64,000 nucleotides of DNA, from NCBI RefSeq assembly GCF_022059845.1, contig NZ_CP091851.1, positions 3,100,001 to 3,164,000 of the forward strand, given 5' to 3'. Each line of letters opens with the position of its first letter. The stretch's first letter is position 1. The DNA is from Terrirubrum flagellatum. Lineage in GTDB: Bacteria > Pseudomonadota > Alphaproteobacteria > Rhizobiales > Beijerinckiaceae. Under the pieces are notes generated by a model, which searched no databases, was not told where the DNA came from, and saw only the letters and a program-made list of their open reading frames with translations. This document shows positions 59,093-64,000 of this stretch, piece by piece. The position numbers and the translations under genes are program-made.

Positions 59093-60376
59093 ATGCGCAG
59101 ACGCGCTTTTCTTGCCGGCCTCGCCGCGCTTCCCGCTGGCGCGCTGTCCGAATCCGCCAGCGCTCAAACGCCGGTCGAGATCAATTTCTATAATTACAAT
59201 CTGGCGACGGCGGGCCTCGGCGCCGAAGCGACGAAGAAACTTATTCAGGAATTCATGGACGCCAATCCGAACGTCAGGGTGAAGGGCGTCGGCGTCGGCG
59301 CCGCTGACATCACTGCCCGCGTTCAGGCCGATGTCGCAGCGCGGCGTCCTGTCGACCTCATTCAGCTCATCTTCAACGACATGGATTTCGCCGTGCGCAG
59401 CCTCGGCGCCAAGGCGCTGGAGGACATCATTCCCGGCGAAGAGCTGCGCGCGCATTTCGAAGGCTTTGCGCCGAACGGGCTGAAGCTCGGCATGCTCAAC
59501 GGCAAGACCTATGGCCTCGCCTACACCTTCTCGACGCCGGTCCTCTTCTACAACGCCGATCTTTTCAAGCGCGCCGGCCTCGATCCAGAGCGGCCGCCGC
59601 AGAACTGGGCTGACGTCAAGCAAACAGCGCTTACGATCAGGGAGAAGACCGGGAAAAACGGATTCAGCGCTGGCGTCTTCGGGCCGTCGGCAGGCGACTG
59701 GCTGTTCCAGGGCGTTATTCGCTCGAATGGCGGCGAAGTGATTTCGCGCGATCGGAAGACATTGAAGTTCGGCGAGCCGGAGGCCATCGAGGCGGTGGCG
59801 ATGCTGCGAGACCTCTTCACAAGCGGCGCCATGCCGAATCTCGACATCAACGGCGCCATGGAGTCGATGGCGTCAGGCAATCTCGGCATGTATCTCCAGA
59901 CCAGCGCCGTTCAGGGTTTCCTGATCAATGGCGCGAAGGACAAGTTCGAGCTGCGCGCCTCGACGATGCCGACCTTCGGCGAGAAGCCCGTGCGGCCGAA
60001 TAATTCCGGAAGCGCGCTGGTGATCCTCGCCAGCGACCGCGCCAAGCAGCGCGCAGCTTGGGAGCTGATGAAGTTCCTGACGTCCAAGCGCGGCTATACA
60101 GTCATCACGTCGGAGATCGGTTATCTCCCGCTTCGCACCGATATTGTCGATGATCCGCGCTATCTCGGCGACTGGGTCAAGGCGCATCCGCTCGTGCAGC
60201 CCAACCTGAAGCAGCTTGCAGTGCTCGAACCGTGGGATTCGATGCCGGGCTCGAATTATCGCCAGATCGTCAAGACGATGATGGACGCTGCCGAGATGTC
60301 CGTGTTTGGCGGCGTCGATGTCGGCGCGACGCTCAAGACGGCGCAGGCCACCGCCCAGCGACTGATGCCTAACTAG
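59093..60376 (+). CDS. Ugp/sugar-type ABC substrate-binding protein
   Basis: A 427-residue periplasmic protein with a twin-arginine-like signal (RRRAFLAGLAALPAGAL, cleavage after SASA). The mature part is a family 1 binding protein (YGLAYTFSTPVLFYNADLFKRAGLDPERPP, PNNSGSALVILASD). The GSAL/PNNSG region and length fit UgpB-like proteins. It starts 17 bp after the phosphoesterase gene and 5 bp before the first permease gene. The ligand could be glycerol-3-phosphate, a phosphodiester or a sugar; sequence alone does not decide. Confidence 0.88.
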   Translation: MRRRAFLAGLAALPAGALSESASAQTPVEINFYNYNLATAGLGAEATKKLIQEFMDANPNVRVKGVGVGAADITARVQADVAARRPVDLIQLIFNDMDFAVRSLGAKALEDIIPGEELRAHFEGFAPNGLKLGMLNGKTYGLAYTFSTPVLFYNADLFKRAGLDPERPPQNWADVKQTALTIREKTGKNGFSAGVFGPSAGDWLFQGVIRSNGGEVISRDRKTLKFGEPEAIEAVAMLRDLFTSGAMPNLDINGAMESMASGNLGMYLQTSAVQGFLINGAKDKFELRASTMPTFGEKPVRPNNSGSALVILASDRAKQRAAWELMKFLTSKRGYTVITSEIGYLPLRTDIVDDPRYLGDWVKAHPLVQPNLKQLAVLEPWDSMPGSNYRQIVKTMMDAAEMSVFGGVDVGATLKTAQATAQRLMPN

Positions 60377-60381
60377 GCGCG

Positions 60382-61377
60382 ATGAAAGCCGTGCGAGCTG
60401 TCGCGCGGCTCACTCTTGATTCATCCGGCATAGCAATGACTGATGCGATCATGACGCCGCCCGCCGCGCTGGCGCCAATCCGTCGCCAAAAGCGGCGGCG
60501 CGGCGACGGCGCGACGCCCTGGTTCTATGTGCTCCCGGCCGTCGCCACTTTTGTCATCTGGATCTATGAACCGCTGGCGCAGGCGGTCTGGCTGAGCTTC
60601 TACGACTGGAACATGCTGCCTGACGCGCCGCGCACTTTTGTCGGCTGGACGAACTACATCAATATTTTCCATCTCCCGAAGCAGTGGCAGGCGTTGCGCA
60701 ACACTGGCGTCTATATTCTCAGCCTGCTTCCGATCGCGGTTCTGATTCCGCTGGCGATCGCGATCTATACGCAGGACTTGCCAGCGCGCTCGCGCAATTT
60801 CTATCGGGCGATGATCTTCACGCCCATGATTATCGCCCCTGTCGTCGCGGCGGCCGTCTGGCGCTGGCTTCTTGATCCGGATCACGGCGTCATCAATCTC
60901 GGCCTGCAAGCGATAGGATCGCGCGCCGTCGGCTTCCTGAGCGACCCCAATATCGCGATCTGGACGATGATCGGCATCACAGGCTGGAAGCTGATCGGCT
61001 TCTCGACCCTGATCCTGTCCGCCGCGAACGCCAACATCAACCCGTCGCTGATCGAAGCCGCGCGGATGGATGGCGCTAACCGCTGGGAGGTCGTTCGCGA
61101 CGTCAGGCTTCCGCTGCTGTCATCCACCATCCTGTTCCTGGTGATGATGACGATCCTGCTCGGCGCGCAGTGGAGCTTCACCTATATCAATGTCCTGACC
61201 GGGGGCGGCCCGCTCGGCGCCACGACAAACATCTACTATCTCCTGTGGGATTTCGGCTTCTCCAGTCTTTCGGTCGGCTGGAGTTCGGCCGCCGCAGTGA
61301 TCCTCTTCCTCGGCTTTGGCGCGCTCGCCTTTGTGCTGTTCCGCCTGATCGACAGGTTCTCGTTCCATGACAATTGA
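60382..61377 (+). CDS. ABC permease, MalF/UgpA type
   Basis: A 331-residue CUT1 permease. The ATG at 60382 follows the binding-protein stop by 5 bp; an ATG at 60436 would shorten the soluble N-terminus by 18 residues and may be the true start. Six hydrophobic segments begin at YVLPAVATFVIWIYEPLAQAV. The EAA loop reads EAARMDGANRWEVVRDVRLP. LTGGGPLGATTNIYYLLW lies in the last periplasmic loop. It overlaps the next permease gene by 11 bp. Confidence 0.9.
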   Translation: MKAVRAVARLTLDSSGIAMTDAIMTPPAALAPIRRQKRRRGDGATPWFYVLPAVATFVIWIYEPLAQAVWLSFYDWNMLPDAPRTFVGWTNYINIFHLPKQWQALRNTGVYILSLLPIAVLIPLAIAIYTQDLPARSRNFYRAMIFTPMIIAPVVAAAVWRWLLDPDHGVINLGLQAIGSRAVGFLSDPNIAIWTMIGITGWKLIGFSTLILSAANANINPSLIEAARMDGANRWEVVRDVRLPLLSSTILFLVMMTILLGAQWSFTYINVLTGGGPLGATTNIYYLLWDFGFSSLSVGWSSAAAVILFLGFGALAFVLFRLIDRFSFHDN

Positions 61378-62248
61378 TGCGGCTGGCGCCCTGCCCATCC
61401 GGGAAGCCGCAGGAGCGCGCCGGAGGCGGGTAAGGTCGCGAACATCCGTCAACGATTCGCTGGGCCATCTCGTTCTGATTGGCCTGTCGATCGTCTGCCT
61501 TTTCCCGGTCTACTGGATGATCGTCAGCTCACTGAGGCCAGCGAACGAGATTTTCGAGACGCGCCTGTGGCCGACGAGCGCCTCGCTCGCCAACTACGCC
61601 ACGGCGCTCAATTCGATACCGATCTGGCGAATGCTGCTGAACACGCTGTTCGTCTCGTCTGTCGTGACAATCATCCAATTGTTCACGGGCCTGCTCGCCG
61701 CGTACGGATTTGCGCGCTGGCGCTTCCCCTTCTCCAGGCTCTTTCTCCCCCTGATCGCGCTGACCTGGTTGGCGCCGTTTCAGGTCGTCATGATCCCGAA
61801 CTACTTGCTCGTCGCGCAGCTCGACCTTCTCGACTCCATCACGGCGCTCATTCTTCCGCATTTCGCGTCCGCGCTGTGCGTAGTGCTGCTGACGCAGGCC
61901 ATGCGCTCCTTTCCCAAAGAGATCATCGAGGCCGCGCGGATGGACGGGGCGCGAAGCTGGCGCATCCTGTGGCAGGTGGTCGCGCCCAATTTACGCGGCT
62001 CGATCGCCTCGCTCGCGATCCTCATCTTCATCTCGACCTGGAACGAGTATTTCTGGCCGCTCCTGCTCTCGCGCACGCCGGAGAACAGCGTCATCCAGAT
62101 CGGCATCCAGATGTTCATGACCCAGGAAGGGACGCTATGGGGGCCGCTCATGGCCGCCTCGACCATGGCGAGCCTGCCAATCCTTGCGCTCTATGTTGTT
62201 CTCCAGCGCCAGGTCATCCAGTCATTCATGAAATCGGGGCTGCGATAA
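61367..62248 (+). CDS. ABC permease, MalG/UgpE type
   Basis: A 293-residue CUT1 partner permease. A soluble Arg-rich start precedes six hydrophobic segments (GHLVLIGLSIVCLFPVYWMIVSSLRPANEIF at helix 1, in parts). The EAA loop is EAARMDGARSWRILWQVVAP, and the ending QRQVIQSFMKSGLR is standard. The start overlaps the previous gene by 11 bp and the stop TAA overlaps the phosphatase ATG (TAATG), so translation is coupled on both sides. Confidence 0.9.
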   Translation: MTIDAAGALPIREAAGARRRRVRSRTSVNDSLGHLVLIGLSIVCLFPVYWMIVSSLRPANEIFETRLWPTSASLANYATALNSIPIWRMLLNTLFVSSVVTIIQLFTGLLAAYGFARWRFPFSRLFLPLIALTWLAPFQVVMIPNYLLVAQLDLLDSITALILPHFASALCVVLLTQAMRSFPKEIIEAARMDGARSWRILWQVVAPNLRGSIASLAILIFISTWNEYFWPLLLSRTPENSVIQIGIQMFMTQEGTLWGPLMAASTMASLPILALYVVLQRQVIQSFMKSGLR

Positions 62249-63012
62249 TGTCCGTCACCTTCGACCGCCTGCTGAACGTCGCCGGCGCCTACAATGTCAG
62301 GGATCTCGGCGGCTACGCCGTGCGAGAAGGCGAGACGTCCTGGCGCCGCGTCCTGCGCGCTGATGGCCTGCATCGCCTCGCGCCTGAAAGTGTGGAACAG
62401 CTCTACGACGCCGGCGTTCGCACTGTGATCGACCTTCGCCATGCCGACGAACTTGCGCATCAACCCAACCCCTTCAGCGGTCATCGCAGCGTCGCCTATC
62501 TCAATATCCCGCTGTTCGCGCAGCTTGCGCCTCAACCGGCGCCGGCGGCGCCTGCGAAGGACGCTCTCCTCGATCTCTACCTGCTTGCGCTGACGACGCG
62601 GAAGAGCGCAATCCGCGAGACGCTTTCGGCGATCGCCGATGCGACCGAAGGCACCGTGCTGTTTCATTGCACCGCGGGGAAGGACAGGACGGGCATTATC
62701 GCCGCGCTCACTCTCGGCATCGCGGGCGCTGACAGATCCACGATCGTGAGCGACTACGCGCTGACAGGCGCGCTCATCGCTCCCATGATCGAAGACATCC
62801 TCGCCGGAGCAAAGGCGCGAGGCGCCGACATCGCCCTGCTGACCCCGCTGCTCGCCTGTCAGGCCGAGACGATGCTGGCGATGCTTGATCATCTCGACGA
62901 CAATCATGGCGGCGTCGACGGCTATCTCGCCGACATCGGATTGCAGACGACCTCACGCGAGAAGATCCGCGCCCGCCTGGTCGGCCTCGAACACAGCAGG
63001 AAGGTGACGTGA
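62248..63012 (+). CDS. Tyrosine/dual-specificity phosphatase-fold protein (Y_phosphatase3)
   Basis: A 254-residue phosphatase. The P-loop [10 protein letters not shown] (Cys-x5-Arg) is intact at about 133-142, and the family N-terminal motif [10 protein letters not shown] is at about 14-23. It lacks a signal peptide. Members dephosphorylate proteins, phosphoinositides or small phosphate esters. It is placed between the second permease and the ATPase and overlaps both neighbours (TAATG and TGATG), so it is an integral operon member. With the phosphoesterase it could strip phosphate from an imported compound; this is inference. Confidence 0.9.
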   Translation: MSVTFDRLLNVAGAYNVRDLGGYAVREGETSWRRVLRADGLHRLAPESVEQLYDAGVRTVIDLRHADELAHQPNPFSGHRSVAYLNIPLFAQLAPQPAPAAPAKDALLDLYLLALTTRKSAIRETLSAIADATEGTVLFHCTAGKDRTGIIAALTLGIAGADRSTIVSDYALTGALIAPMIEDILAGAKARGADIALLTPLLACQAETMLAMLDHLDDNHGGVDGYLADIGLQTTSREKIRARLVGLEHSRKVT

Positions 63013-64000
63013 TGGCTGAGATCTCGATACGCGACGTCAGAAAGAGTTATGACGCCAAAGAGATTCTTCACGGCCTCAGTCTCGATGTGGCGAACGGCGA
63101 GTTCGTCGTCATCGTTGGCCCATCCGGCTGCGGAAAGTCCACCCTGTTGCGCATGATCGCGGGTCTCGAAGACATCACGCACGGCGAGATCGCCATCAAC
63201 CGCGAGGTCGTCAACGACATCGATCCCGCCGATCGCGGTTGCGCCATGGTGTTCCAGAACTACGCGCTCTATCCGCATATGACGGTGCGCGAGAATATGG
63301 GCTATCCACTGCGCATCGCCAGAATGCCGAAGGATTTGCGCGAGAAGCGCGTGGCCGAGCTCGCCGCAATTCTCGACCTCTCGGACTATCTCGACCGGCG
63401 TCCGAACCAACTGTCGGGCGGGCAGCGTCAGCGCGTCGCCATGGGTCGCGCGATCGCGCGTGAACCGGCGGTCTTTCTGTTCGATGAGCCCTTGTCGAAT
63501 CTCGACGCCAAATTGCGCGTGCAGATGCGCATCGAGATCAAGAGGCTGCACAAGCGGCTGAAGGCGACCAGCATCTTCGTCACGCATGATCAGGTCGAGG
63601 CCATGACGCTGGCCGACAAGCTCGTGGTGATGAATGGCGGCCGGATCGAGCAGATCGGATCGCCGGCCTCCGTCTATCGCCGGCCGGCCTCAACCTTTGT
63701 CGCTTCATTTCTCGGCGCGCCGCCGATGAATCTCGCCAGCGCCACCGTCGCCGGCCCCCGCCAAATTTCACTCGACGGAGCGCCGAACTTCGTCGTGCCG
63801 ACCGCAAACGACCTGCCGCTGAAGTCGGGTGCTCCCGTCACGATTGGCGTCAGGCCGGAGGACATCGTGCTGACGACCGATGCCGGCCAAGGCCTCGGCG
63901 GCCGGATCGATCTCATCGAGGAGCTTGGCGGAAGCCAGGTCGCCTATTGCCAGACGCTCGCCCAGGAATTTTCCGTCGTGTTGCCTCGCGGCAGCGCCGA
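63012..64000 (+). CDS. ABC ATPase, UgpC/MalK type, 5' part
   Basis: 329 codons are readable before the right edge cuts the gene. The ATG at 63012 overlaps the phosphatase stop. Walker [10 protein letters not shown] lies at about 36-44, [17 protein letters not shown] contains the Q-loop, [15 protein letters not shown] is the signature, [19 protein letters not shown] is Walker B and D-loop, and a TOBE region has begun ([15 protein letters not shown]). The full family length is about 350-370, so only some 20-40 residues are missing. It powers the importer of 59093-62248. Confidence 0.92.
   Translation, partial: MAEISIRDVRKSYDAKEILHGLSLDVANGEFVVIVGPSGCGKSTLLRMIAGLEDITHGEIAINREVVNDIDPADRGCAMVFQNYALYPHMTVRENMGYPLRIARMPKDLREKRVAELAAILDLSDYLDRRPNQLSGGQRQRVAMGRAIAREPAVFLFDEPLSNLDAKLRVQMRIEIKRLHKRLKATSIFVTHDQVEAMTLADKLVVMNGGRIEQIGSPASVYRRPASTFVASFLGAPPMNLASATVAGPRQISLDGAPNFVVPTANDLPLKSGAPVTIGVRPEDIVLTTDAGQGLGGRIDLIEELGGSQVAYCQTLAQEFSVVLPRGSA

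Overview
The window is GC-rich chromosomal DNA from an alphaproteobacterium, most likely a metabolically versatile member of the Hyphomicrobiales (Rhizobiales). The evidence is the codon bias, the density of ABC importers each paired with a GntR, LacI, LysR or MocR regulator, Tat-type binding proteins, and a short palindromic repeat with an AACCGGTTCCCACTTTTTCGC-like core (20-base pieces seen here) of the kind common in that order. No tRNA, rRNA, CRISPR array, intact insertion sequence or prophage was seen.

Layout. 0-12.5 kb is an acid-sugar region. It holds four mandelate-racemase/enolase-superfamily dehydratase-like proteins (one cut by the left edge), a pair of MalFG-type permeases, a second complete sugar importer (binding protein, two permeases, ATPase), an RraA-type aldolase-like protein and a GntR regulator at a divergent promoter. 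12.8-14.6 kb is panC-panB. 14.6-15.7 kb is non-coding and includes a decayed 3' end of etfA. 15.7-19.2 kb holds an MHS-family transporter, a LysR regulator and a metallo-beta-lactamase-fold hydrolase whose 3' end overlaps the LysR gene. 19.5-29.1 kb encodes an HcnABC/opine-oxidase-like three-subunit amine dehydrogenase, a two-cysteine Asp/Glu-racemase-family protein, a polyamine-type importer with a fused double permease, a GntR regulator, a RidA protein and a carboxymuconolactone-decarboxylase-family protein. The order suggests racemise, oxidise, hydrolyse the imine.

29.7-36.7 kb is a second amino-acid-type module: a polar amino acid importer, a GntR regulator, a DapA-family lyase/deaminase and one polypeptide of about 980 residues that fuses the same three oxidase subunits found split 14 kb away. 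Its gene content resembles hydroxyproline or D-amino-acid catabolism. Two copies of a covarying hairpin repeat and two related candidate operators lie in this module. 36.9-40.7 kb holds a DUF938 methyltransferase and then a graveyard: a chimera of three truncated genes (RTX-like, type I secretion ATPase, Ig-like) and a membrane-protein gene split by an in-frame amber codon.

40.7-48.6 kb is a LacI-controlled operon with two identical 14-bp palindromic operators. It encodes an MFS carrier, an SsuABC/TauABC-like importer, an NtaA/DszA-type flavin monooxygenase, a DUF1932 dehydrogenase and a flavin reductase, so it forms a complete candidate route for uptake and oxidative cleavage of an unknown substrate. 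48.7-51.1 kb is mostly decayed (head-to-head truncated Opp ATPase and MFS genes, and an OsmC/Ohr remnant). 51.2-57.3 kb has a MocR aminotransferase-like regulator divergent from a polyamine-type importer. 57.5-64 kb has a TetR regulator with an 18-bp palindrome, a metallophosphoesterase, a Ugp-like importer and a tyrosine-phosphatase-fold protein set between permease and ATPase genes; the ATPase runs off the right edge.

The strongest candidates for new biology are the fused versus split oxidase systems with their racemase, RidA and DapA partners, the LacI-regulated monooxygenase operon, and the covarying intergenic hairpins. All substrate assignments are inference.
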